Source of the DNA: Gigantopelta aegis
Lineage: Eukaryota; Mollusca; Gastropoda; Neomphalida; Peltospiridae
Reading direction: 5' to 3'
Assembly (NCBI RefSeq): GCF_016097555.1
Contig: NC_054702.1
Location: forward strand, 85,828,610-85,892,609
DNA length: 64,000 bases
Within the stretch, counting starts at the first letter, position 1, and the number at the start of each line of letters is the position of its first letter. The translations under genes were made by a program, and so were the position numbers. Shown in pieces: positions 1-10,040 of this stretch. Under the pieces are notes generated by a model. It worked only from the letters and a program-made list of their open reading frames with translations, was not told the origin of the DNA and did no database searches.

Positions 1-574
1 AAATTGTTTTGTTGTATTTAAGCTTGGACCTTAAATACGGAAATACCTGGTGGGCCTATACTTCTTTTCTGGTATGCTAGTTTTATCTTGACCACCAGTT
101 GAATACATAATATGTACATATATACAATATAGACACTTTGGTCACTAAAAATTTACCTTTACCTGATAGAAAAGGTTGAAATATGATGAGGATAAAAATA
201 ATCAGTTGGAAGATACGAGGTTTTCATAACTGATAAACAGTGGTTTTCAAATACGTGTTTTACTTATTTGATATTTTCCATACTTTCCATTGCCTTAACA
301 TGTATGAGGTTTTGACAACAAAAAGATAATAGATTTCTGTTTCTGAAAGAATAAAAAAGTGAAAATCGCCAAAATTGCACATACGAGGTTTTCTTATTTC
401 AGCGACGATATGCATGTCTGATTTCATTGGAGCACATACAACCTTATCAAAACATACCTTCAACTGCGCCTTATATACAGACGCAGTTTGGAATAAGGTA
501 TTTGTTTTGTCACAAAGCTACTAAGTAAATAGTACAAGCATATTAATTTAACTAATTTAACAAAAGATATATAC

Positions 575-953
575 CTTCTTTGTGCTGTCTAATAATGTTG
601 CTAGTTTTATAATCCATAAGCGAATCATTACGAATACGGATGGACATTCCCCCACAACGAGTTGTATGCTTTCGAACGAAGTAGTTCAAATCAAACGGTT
701 TCATATACACTTTCACTTTATTCACTAAACCAGCCGATTCCATTTTTTTCAACAGGTACAAACGGCGATTGCCGTCTACAACGAAATATTGTCCGCCATA
801 GGTCATCACGTCCATTCGTGGAAGGCGATCTTCTGGCTTCGTGTATCCCAATATGTTTTTCAAAGACGAGTCCAAAGTCTGACCATCTCGAAATGTATGT
901 TTTACACTGTCTTGTGCATGCAACAGTTCTGACGGTCGAAAGTCACGGTACAT
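575..953 (-). CDS. ParB/sulfiredoxin-like protein, first visible coding exon (partial gene)
   Basis: Minus-strand exon read from an ATG at 953 to a splice donor (AAG|GTATAT) at 574-573; 126 codons plus one base. A GTG lies just upstream in frame, but the ATG that begins MYRDFRPSEL is the better start. The protein has an N-terminal FRPSELLHAQDSV stretch, then a central VVDGNRRLYLLKKMESAG segment and a basic RCGGMSIRIRND end. The DGNRRL-leucine-helix pattern resembles the ParB/Srx-fold 'DGNHRLxAL' signature, and similar proteins of unknown role occur in many eukaryotes. That is a family inference; no catalytic cysteine like that of true sulfiredoxin can be assigned. The downstream exon or exons lie below 575 or off the window and were not identified. 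Conserved wording, clean donor and an open frame make a real gene likely; the function is unknown. Confidence 0.6.
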
Positions 954-2640
954 TGTGACACACACTAGTACTTGGTGCAGCGAATATTAAATATTTTATA
1001 ACTTATTTTATCTCGCCGAATGTTTCTCTGTTAGTGTTTGAATATTCAATCTGTATACAATCCATTGCCTTACGGTACATGAAATGAAACCTAAATCTTG
1101 TCCTTAGTTCTTGAATGTTCGATTCTAAGAAATAAGCTACTACGCAATACTAAATTCCCCGTAAACCGAAAGTGGAAGTTGTATTTGTAGACAGCTACCA
1201 AGAGTTACGTAACATAAATAATATATAACATTTACTTTTGTATTAATAATCAGTGGTATAGGTAGGTGCCAAAAATGGGGGGAGGCACACTTTTATATTT
1301 ACACACTTTTACACTATTATAAAGCAAATATAAAGCAAACTATCTGAAAAGTAGGAGGCACATGCCCCCTTGCCCCTCTCCTCGCTTCTTACGCCAGTGA
1401 TAATTAATGACACTATTTTTGCATGTGCTGTATTTATTATGATAATTAAGTACAAATTTATCGATCCTATGTAATCTTTGTATGATTAACCCAACAACAT
1501 TACATATGTTACAACACAACTCACAAACACAGATAGTATGATCATACTTTATTCTCTGTAACACATGGGGTCACGTTCACGCTTATTGATCTTGTTTGAG
1601 TCGGTTTAGCTTAATTATCCCAATGTGTGAAGCATTATTATGAACAGGCAGAACTTGGGGGACCTTACAAAGTACAAGTAATTTAACCACTACTACTACA
1701 TCATTTAATATGTACGTAATATGTCGGTTTCCGTATACAATATGTCCAACCACGCCACTGTGTATGTGTTACAGGGTTTAACGTGCACATTCCGAGCAAG
1801 TTGTTGTAGCGCACGCCTATCGTGGGCGCAAGTTCTTGCGAACCAAGCCCTTGCGTCCAAGACAGGAACGGGGTGGGAGGAGGGGTAGGCGTGACTCTCG
1901 CTTACAACTTTAGCACTAAATGAGCAATGAAGAACAGCTGTTGTTGTGACCGAGATAAACGAGGCGAAAGAGGCGGCGGCAAATGTTTTAAGTTCTCAGA
2001 AAAGTTGAAGTAATTTGTTTGCGTTATGTCCGAAAAACATTTTTGGTGATTGAACGCTAATTTTGAACGGGTCAGCCAAAAGTTAAAGTTTGTCGGATTT
2101 AAAAAAATTAAGCCTAAACGTACCGACCTATACGAACCTGGGGCTAGCCTTTAGTGCTAGAGGGTGGTGTTCAGATGTTTCATCGGTTAACTTATTATTA
2201 GTATTATTTAAAATTATATTTATTGTATTATGAGCTATAGCGAAGAGATTAATAATGTAAATGGTTTGTTATTGTAACGATATACCATTTAGGGCTTGAA
2301 AATAATTTGTCACACCTTTTTTAGTCAGTTTTTTACTTTGATCAGTGTAGTCCATGTGCCAATATACGCCAAATTTCACATGTCGGGACCATTTTCGGAC
2401 ACAAAGACTTTACTATATTTTTTGGAAAGACCATCACGTTGGGTATATTTTTTAATATGATGAACATTCCCAAGTGGTAGCTTTTATGGGTAAAATATAA
2501 TTATTATTTTTGTGTGTGTGGGGGGGGGGGGGGTTAAAATCACGGAGTTTTTTTAATTTACTTTTGAAAAAGGGAATGTACAACTATAAAGGTTTTTTAA
2601 AAAGTGGAAATTGTGACAAGTGCAATTGCTAATTTGTTTA
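954..2640. other. Upstream flank and intergenic DNA, no gene recognised
   Basis: No exon with conserved protein wording was found on either strand. There is a GC-richer patch around 1790-1900 (cgcacgcctatcgtgggcgc), which may be a fragment of a dispersed repeat, and a run of G at 2520-2534. The 5' leader and promoter of the gene at 575-953 must start here, but no core promoter motif can be defended. Confidence 0.4.
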
Positions 2641-3179
2641 TACCATTTATTCAAACTTTTTCTCAACGACGGCCATATTTTGTTTAGGGGGATACGTTTT
2701 TAGTGACTAAACTTTTAAAAATCATATCTCAAAACTCGAATGAAATATTTGGGTGCTTTCAATGGCAAACCCATTCTGTGATACCCAGACAGTTTTTTAG
2801 TTGGGCTACATTTGTGTTCAATATATTCAGTCAATTTAGGGTAAAAACATCAGTTTCGAAATTCCGCTTTTATGAAAATCGCAGAAAAGAGTGATTTGGG
2901 GATTTCCTTGCTATATAAGACACCAAAAACTGTCAAAGTTGAGTATATCGGTAAAAACCATTGCGAAGTGGTTATCATTCATTGATATTCCTACGGTGCC
3001 ATTGACGAGTAGTTGCCATGGTAACATATTTCTTTGGGTATTTTTCACTTGTCATAATTGATTTCAATATTGAATGCCGAGATTACAGATATTTTGGATA
3101 GCTTGTAATCTTTTACAGTGAAATATTCAATTCATGCGTAAGATGCAAACTTTTCAACATGATAAACAGGAAAAGTGTT

Positions 3180-3640
3180 AAAATGTGTTTTATTTAACAA
3201 CACCACTAGAGCACACTGATTTATTAAAGGGACATTCCTGCATTTTCTGCACTTTTTAAGATGATATCGACTAATAGAGACTTTTTAACGATTGTAATTA
3301 CATATCAAATATATATTTCTACATAAAATATTAGTGGCTGTATATTATTTGCGTTTCTGATCGTTCTAATATTTGTACTAGGTCAAATTTCATTTTATTT
3401 CCTAAAATATATTTTTTTCATACGTACGAAATTATTTGAAGACAAAATCCAGTTTGGGCTTCTTACAAATATTAAGACGACCAGAAACACATTGAATATA
3501 CAGACACTGATATTCTAAACAAGAAAATATATTTAATATGTAAGTTTAAAAGTAGAAATATTTTATTAGTCGGAAACATCTTACAATGCAGCAAACTCAG
3601 AAATTTCCCTTTAATCATCGGCTATTGGATATCAAAAAAT
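3180..3640 (-). mobile_element. 5'-truncated SINE tail split by a MITE
   Basis: On the minus strand, 3640-3611 followed by 3227-3180 reads the 3' part of the molluscan tRNA-derived SINE (ccaatagccgatgattaataa, then gtgctctagtggtgttgttaaa). The two parts are interrupted exactly at a TTAA by the element at 3228-3610. The tRNA-like head is absent. Confidence 0.8.
3228..3610. mobile_element. TTAA-flanked MITE (383 bp) nested in a SINE
   Basis: The ends are imperfect terminal inverted repeats: AGGGACATTCCTGCAT on the left and AGGGAAATTTCTGAGT on the right (reverse complement). TTAA lies on both sides at 3224-3227 and 3611-3614, while other SINE copies in this window (for example 21019-21303) have a single TTAA at the same place. 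TTAA duplication is typical of the piggyBac group; no transposase is encoded, so this is a non-autonomous element. Confidence 0.8.
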
Positions 3641-3745
3641 TTCAGCTCAAGAACAGTTGTTGGTGCTGGTAGAACGGCCATCCATTGCAAGTGAAGGTCA
3701 CCTTCTTCATCGTTTATCAAGTTGAGCTAACACCTCCCTTCTTGG
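3637..3745 (-). pseudogene. Second fragment of the same multi-copy gene, opposite strand
   Basis: On the minus strand this reads through a segment matching 4345-4445, including the sense of QWMAVLPAPTTVLELK. It stops where the SINE piece begins at about 3637, so the cysteine-rich end found in the plus-strand copy is missing. It belongs to the left half of the inverted duplication. Confidence 0.6.
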
Positions 3746-3748
3746 CAC

Positions 3749-4600
3749 AAAAAAGTTGAAACCGACTGCCAGGTACATGGATATTAAAGAGCTCACATCA
3801 ACACATGCTGTAGTGGATACAACCATGCTGCCAATGCTCAAGACACTGACATAATGGTGTTTGCTTTACTCTCAAGTCCGATACCCCATGCCACCTCTAT
3901 CAACGTAGAAAAAACAAAACTCGGGGAAAACAAATGTAGACATATATTTGTAAACAAGGTAGCTTCGACACTGGTAAAAACTCTGCATTGCAGTCATAGG
4001 CCTCCATGCATTTCCCGGATTCGACTCCATCAGATCCTTCTCAGGAAAAAATTAAATTAGATTAGATTAAATTAGAAAATGTTGAGATAAGAGGAGGATT
4101 ATCAACAAAGTTTCACGGATCTTGTACAGGCCATTGGAAGTCTTGAATGAAGTCAACAAGAACGTTTAAGCATTTGCGTGCAATCTAAATGCCTCGAAAG
4201 AAACAACGCCCTTGAGAGTCAAGAGGGGAAGTATTACCTCGTCATGTCTCCCTCTAACAGCATACTAGACATGCTACAGACAGACTATCAGGCTACAATT
4301 TGGCACAGGTCACTTGAAGCAAACCCAGAAATTCCACAGCCAACATGTCGTGGATGGATCAACGATGAAGAAGGTGACCGTTCGCGTACAATGGATGACC
4401 GTCCTACCAGCGCCAACAACTGTTTTCGAGCTGAAGAAATGCAACAGTAGACGGATATATGACAGCAACGATTGCCAGTGTGTCGCAAATGATCTTAAAT
4501 GCATTCCAATGTGTTGCAAGCAAACCTGTGCCAACCAGATAACGAACGAAGATGAATCTGAGGACCCGACAAACTGTTGCTGGAGAAAATGACGATGACG
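3749..4600 (+). pseudogene. Broken copy of a multi-copy invertebrate gene with FEN-like and Cys-rich motifs
   Basis: Conserved pieces occur in order on the plus strand but not in one open frame. First comes ELTSTHAVVDTTML (family wording 'LTSxHEEADTRxLLHA'), then DTDIMVFALL, then AVIGLHAFPGFDSIRSFSG (family 'GLHAFTGCDSxSAFxGKGK'). After these come YQATIWHRSLEANPEIPQP, QWMTVLPAPTTVFELKKC, and a cysteine-rich stretch of the form C-x9-C-x-C-x7-C-x3-CC-x3-C. This matches a family seen in many copies in cnidarian and molluscan genomes, usually annotated as uncharacterised. The acid-rich EADTR / DTDVLVL / GCD spacing resembles the FEN/XPG nuclease core; that is my inference. The copy is decayed and has no usable open frame. 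It forms the right half of the inverted duplication. Confidence 0.65.
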
Positions 4601-5387
4601 TGTTTGAATTGTTAAATTACTGTTGCAAAATTTTCATGGCCTGAGCCTGTTGTTCCTGTGACATAATGGCTTTAAAATATGCAACCTGGTAATTACCATT
4701 GTCGATAGATTTGTTCCTGGTATTTTATACCACCAAGGTTATCCATACATGTGTATATAGTTTCAATCATATTTTGTTTTACAAATCAGGATAACTTTCA
4801 AACAGAGGTTTAACTTCAATAGTGATGTACCAGACTATTGTTTAAATTATATTTTACCTAAAGATCACCATACAAGACATCCTCGATAATGATGACATTC
4901 TTGTTTGTCATGTTGAAAAGTTTGTAACCGAGGCATGAATGGAATATTTCACTGTAAAAGATTAAAGCTGTGCCAAAAAATGTCTGTAACTTCGGCAGCA
5001 CTTATTCAAATCAGCTATGATAACAAGTGAAAAAGGTAATCTGTTACCATGGCAAACACTCATCAATGGGATCTTAGGAATATCAATTAATGGAAATCAC
5101 TTTGCAATGAATTTTTACGGATACACTCAAATTTGTCAGCTTTTGAGCATAGCTAGGTGTCTTATATAGCAAAGACATCTTAAAATATCTCTTTTCTGTC
5201 ATTTGATGATTTCTTAAAAGCTGAATGTAGAGATTCAAATCGACACTGGATTCCACATAGCCTATATCATGCAATATTCTTCGGTCATTTTGGCATAGAA
5301 GTTGCTTTATCATGCCGGTTATTTCCAAGTATTTCAAAACGTTTTACGGTTAACATGTAGATGTCATTTTGATGATATGACGCATCA

Positions 5388-5449
5388 TAGCCCGAGTACT
5401 CTGACTGTAGAGGGCTAGAGGGGCATTTGGAGTCAGAGTACTCGGGCTA
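5388..5449. mobile_element. Short palindromic MITE (62 bp)
   Basis: A perfect 19-bp inverted repeat, TAGCCCGAGTACTCTGACT and its complement, flanks a 24-bp G-rich loop. It is non-coding and could fold into a hairpin; a foldback MITE is the simplest reading. Confidence 0.7.
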
Positions 5450-5642
5450 ATCACTATTCAGCAATAATATCTAATGACTGGTGACGACATGAAACGTTAG
5501 ATGGTTTGTACAACTGTACATCACCACTGCAAAAAGACAAGAAATTGGCTACTCGCTTTGGGGAATCTTAAAATTAATAAATCTTCCGAGCCAGGGCTTC
5601 ACTAGCCTACTACAGAATACCTATCGTGCATCATTTCAAACA

Positions 5643-6045
5643 ACCAGCCTCGGTGGCGTCGTGGTTAGGCCATCGGTCTACAGGTTGGTAGGTAGGCCTA
5701 CTGGGTTCGGATCCCAGTCGAGGCATGGGGTTTGTAATCCAGATACCGACTCCAAATCATGAGTGAGTGCTCCGCAAGGCTCAATGGGTAGGTGTAAACC
5801 ACTTGCAGCGACCAGTGATCCATAACTGGTTCAACAAAGGCCATGGTTTGTGCTATCCTGCCTGTGGAAAGCGCAAATAAAATACCTCTTGCTGCCTGTC
5901 GTAAAAGAGTAGCCTATGTGGCTACAGCGGGTTTCCTCTAAAAAAAACCAGTGTCAGAATGACCATATGTTTGACGTCCAATAGCCGATGATAAGATAAA
6001 AAAATCAATGTGCTCTAGTGGCGTCGTTAAATAAAACAAACTTTA
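5643..6045 (+). mobile_element. Near full-length tRNA-derived SINE
   Basis: The head resembles a tRNA gene with a pol III A box (gtggcgtcgtggttaggcc, about 5652) and a B box (gggttcggatccc, about 5703). It continues through the SINE body (tgtgctatcctgcctgtgg; agcgggtttcctct) and ends in the tail ccaatagccgatga..gtgctctagtggcgtcgttaaa. It is the most complete copy in the window and serves as reference for the fragments listed elsewhere. It should not be called a functional tRNA. Confidence 0.85.
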
Positions 6046-6049
6046 CTTT

Positions 6050-8810
6050 TTTACTTTTATTTCAAGCGGGACAAATATTGCTTGCAAGTTCTTAGGTGCC
6101 TTCTTCTGACCATTGCAAGTGAGAGAGAACTACGGTAACTCTCCATATGAAAATTAATCATTTCCAACTGATGATAATCATATTATCATATTATTATGGT
6201 AGCTTTAGTCCTACAAAAATGTTGGGTGGGGTTTTTTTGTAAATAATTTTAGTTTGGTTTGACGTAAGAAGAAAAGTAAATGTGTTTTGAAAAAAAAAAA
6301 AAAAAAAAACCCACGTATTTTTGTGTCCAATTTAGAAACCAATCGGCATAGAAATAATTGACATATAGTAAATTTCAGAGTATGAAAAAAAAGCAAAGAC
6401 AAACAAAAGGCGTTCCTCGCGGGAAAGACTATGCCAATAGTACGTCAGACTCAGTGCTTTATTAAAATCAGTGTTTTGATTTGTTGTTATTTTTGGTTGT
6501 AATTTATTAATTCAACGATATGCTAATAATTAGTCCATATGTTTCCACTACATTATTTTGAATTTATCACATTTTCAGTTCTTCATTTGTAAACATTGAT
6601 AGTCGTCTGACTGAAACAGATCGAATGAACAAAATGTAAGGGAGACAATGTCGTAACATGGACATCTTTACGGAGAAAAATATGTTTAGTACTTACTTCC
6701 GGTGTGTTGATTTCGAAAGTAGGGATAACCAAATGTTGATTTTATTCTTAGAATATAGGTTATAACAAACCGTAGATTTTATAAATACAAGGGCTATTAT
6801 GGATAACCCCAAAACAAATAATTCAGGTATTTGCAAGTATTTGTGTGCAATTTAGAAAACAATCGACTCGGAAATATATACCATCGACATCCCAAACTGC
6901 GTTCACCTAACAACAAAAACACGAATACGATATTTACGGAAATATTATTCTACATTTTTCAGCTACGATACGTGAAACAAAATAGATTGTAATCATCAAT
7001 TTGGATGTAAAACAAATCCATTCTAGTAAACAAAAGTGAAACACCCTACAGTAAACACGAAAAACTTAAAGTGCGACGTTTCTAACTGCGTTCAGGCGCA
7101 TGGTTTGCAAAAAGTATCGTAATGCGCATGTGCAGTTCATCCTTTTTAAGACAACTACATGAAAAAAATATATGTTTCTTAATTATGCACAGTTGCTGAA
7201 CACTTAATTTATTCAGTTTTTTTAAAGGAAAAATTTAAGTTGTCAAGCGTTCTGGTCCGGTCCGCATTTTATCAAAACACATTGCTCACACTTGATATCA
7301 ATACTGATAGGCCAGTCCCTTGTGAATTCTGCGATTCCGCGGATGCGGAAAAATTAGCAGAATTTGCACCATCGTGCAGAATAGTTGTTCGTCCGCCGAA
7401 AATCATTTTTCGTGCAGAACACATGCAGAATTAATAATTTTAGGCTGTGGAATTTGTCTTAAACACCGCAAAATGTTTGATGTTTCTGAATTGTAACATT
7501 AAACATGGAATTTTAATAGTGTTTACTTTCCATGCAGTAATAAATAGAAACATAAATCATTTGTTTCTTTTCTTTTAAGTTATTACAGGCTGGACTAGTA
7601 ACCGCCTCACAGTTACTAGTCTGCGTAACCTGCGTTTGGAACCAGCCTTTAGTTTCTGTCATTGAATCGGAAATTCTCGCAAGATAAAGCGCAATGGATT
7701 GTGGCGAGATGTTCCGATCGTTGCTCGGTGCATAGGTTACAGAAACCGATGAAGACGGGTTGTAATTACATTTTAATAGATTCCACAAATACGAAATAGG
7801 ATTCAGCAATTCCATTCTATTTAATATAAAATAATTATATTAACATATAAGTATCGATTGTTGGAATTGTGATGTCAAGCAACAATATTTAAGTATTTAT
7901 TAATCACAAATCACATTTAACAAAGAATCCGTAAGCATAAAAACAGGAGGGTTTTTTTCCATATCGTTTCCATTTCAAGTTTTAATAATTCAATCTTCCG
8001 GAAGCACCCGTCTGCTTAAAACATAAATCGTCAGCTTTTTCGCGATTTTAAAATAAATCTGTAACATTTTGAACATCTAGTTTTAATTTTAAGTGTTATT
8101 TTTCTGTTTTATATGTTGCAGAATTCATCAAATTTTACCGCAGAATTTTAAAATGTTTGCCGCGGAATTCAGGGGGGAGTGATAGGCATTACGTCCATAC
8201 CTGCGCAATGAATTGATTCTAAATTAACACAATTTATATACTCAAAATTATTTACAACTGTTATGAATGGATTATGAATACTATTCACTACAATAGAGGC
8301 ATAAAAATGTAGCATACCTTTTGCAGATTGAATATAATAATTGAAAACAAATTCTAACAACAGGGGTCTTAAAAATCATAAAAATTAAATTCTTTGGCCT
8401 TGTTGATCTGGCACGTGTGAGGTCATGTGACACGCACCGAATGTTAATTCATCTTTCTCCATTTTAAGTCAATTTCTACGAGTCATGTGGATCCAATATC
8501 GGTAATTTTAAGGAATAAACAAAAACGACTTAGTAAAATTAATGGTTTTAGGGGTTTGTAAAGTTTTGTTACTTTTCTCAACTTTATTGTTTATAAAAAT
8601 GTTCCTGAACTGTGAAGAAAAACCTCATAAATGAACAACATGCCGATGACAACAAATCGGATGTTGATTGCACGAACCATGCACGAGAAAACAAAGTGAA
8701 CGGAATTTGAAGCATAACACAGTTAGGGACGTTGACAATAACTAAGTTGTAGTAAATTCCATGGTATGAAAAAAAGGCATCCCCGTGGGCACGGAGTTGG
8801 AAGCATAATA
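6050..8810. other. Intergenic DNA, no gene supported
   Basis: AT-rich, with an A-run at 6291-6309. Open frames at 7240-7434 and 7513-7815 lack recognisable protein motifs. The second overlaps a small dyad (ctagtaac / gttactag, 7594-7616) that looks repeat-derived. The wording around 7330-7400 (cagaatttgcaccatcgtgcagaa) recurs weakly near 8120-8170 (gcagaattcatcaaatttta), which suggests a decayed dispersed repeat. Confidence 0.4.
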
Positions 8811-8814
8811 GTGC

Positions 8815-10040
8815 GCTTTCCAGACAGTTCGTCCACTGGACAATTTGTCCACAGACAATTCGTCCACCGGACAATTCGTCCACTCACCTCGGACAATTCT
8901 TCCATTCGATGACTGCAATATTTTCAAACATATTAATAGTTATTTCTTTGACATTGTAATTGTTTCTTAACATTATTTTGTGGTATACTATAACAAAAAA
9001 AAGTAAAATAGAATTAGAATTCAACATTAATATCCAGTTTTATTAACTGTTTGTATTCATTATCATGCGGATGATTCGTCCACAGACGATTCGTCCACTC
9101 ACTTGTATATTATCTCACATGTCACGATATGGTAAATAGGTAATGCAAGCCTCCACGTCGGAAGACTTTATTACCCCCCCCCATGTCATGTTCTCCTTCA
9201 ATGGCGTAAATTCTATCCACTGTACCCTCCCTCGTCACATGTTATCCCCATATGCCTAATAACCTCGAAATAAAATAAAAACTTGTCTTCAATTCCAATT
9301 TAATTAAATGTACATTAAAAAAACAATTCAACAAAACAACAAATGTCATTCAAAAGTTAACATATTTAACATATTTGACATTAGTAGAAATGAACAAGCG
9401 AATGTTTTTGGTCAATTAAATCAGTGTAGAATCGATGAATGGTATTTCGTTGTTGTTAATGCACAAATCACTGTAGGAGATTATCCATTCAAATATCACT
9501 GGAAAAGAATCGTCCAACAGTCAGCCGACTAATGAATGGATAATCTCGCAACAGCACAAATCAATTTGGCAGTAATTTCGTCATTGGTGTAGCGTCTCCA
9601 AATGGCAAAGACTTCTCCCTGCCGGGTTCTATGCTTCAGCCATTGCATCCGTCCAACTCTTATATCGCACACTCGTTCCATTGTCATATTCACCAACTTG
9701 GCTTCTCGTAGAAGCAGAGGCACCAGCAGGTAAAACTATCCTGTTTTGTGTTGCTCTGGCATTAATTCGCCGATGCCAACCTTCGGTGTTATTGTTTGTT
9801 CTAATCTGGAAAAAATACGGCGTAAAATGTATCTAATAATTTATTTAGCCCCCATGTACATGTAGTACACATTATTTAGTCCGTGGACGAAATGTACTGG
9901 GAAATAAAACACCAGTGGACGAATCGTCCGGAACTGATTTTTTGTAGTGGACGAATCGTCTCGAGTTCCTCAGTGGACGAATTTTCAGTGGACGATTCAT
10001 CCGTGGACGAATTGTCCAGTGGACGAATCGACTGCATCCC
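8815..10040 (-). mobile_element. Mutator-like (MULE) DNA transposon relic with sub-repeated TIRs
   Basis: The 1226-bp element is bounded by the direct repeat AATAGTGC at 8807-8814 and 10041-10048, an 8-bp target duplication (MULEs make about 8-11 bp). Its ends are inverted repeats sharing TTCGTCCACTGGACAATT. Both ends consist of head-to-tail units of about 15 bp built on the palindromic word GGACAATTCGTCC: about five units at 8829-8905, two at 9067-9095, and about eight at 9880-10030 in the opposite sense. Tandem sub-repeats inside TIRs are known for MULEs. A remnant of a MULE transposase C-terminus lies inside on the minus strand. The element is an internally deleted, non-autonomous relic. 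Confidence 0.85.
9529..9807 (-). pseudogene. MULE transposase C-terminal remnant
   Basis: The minus strand reads IRTNNNTEGWHRRINARA, the conserved 'RTNNxxEGWHxRxN' motif that follows the catalytic domain in FLYWCH-associated MULE transposases. In a shifted frame it continues as LLREAKLVNMTMERV and WRRYTNDEITAKLICAVARL, which also fits the family. One frame break lies between about 9715 and 9760. The DDE catalytic core is absent. An acceptor-like ttttttccag precedes the block. Confidence 0.75.

Larger units (their letters stand above)
2700..5340. repeat. Large imperfect inverted duplication (head to head)
   Basis: Two arms match as reverse complements. The left arm, about 2700-3175, pairs with the right arm, about 4880-5340; shared blocks include 'ttgctatataagacacc' (left, plus) and the same read on minus near 5170, 'gttgccatggtaaca' against 'tttgccatggtaaca', and 'cttttacagtgaaatatt'. 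An inner pair matches at 3640-3740 (minus) and 4345-4445 (plus), both containing the sense of PAPTTV-ELK. Identity by eye is roughly 70-80 percent, so the duplication is old. The left arm has been split further by a SINE that itself carries a MITE. The arms look like the 3' part and 3' flank of one gene-like unit, present twice in opposite orientation. Confidence 0.8.

Noticed and set aside
1790-1900. GC-rich patch as a CpG promoter
   Set aside because: Wording resembles a dispersed molluscan repeat and no gene start is near; evidence is too thin either way.
5643-5720. tRNA gene (A and B boxes present)
   Set aside because: The tRNA-like part is continuous with a SINE body and tail seen many times in the window, and it does not fold as a sound cloverleaf by eye.
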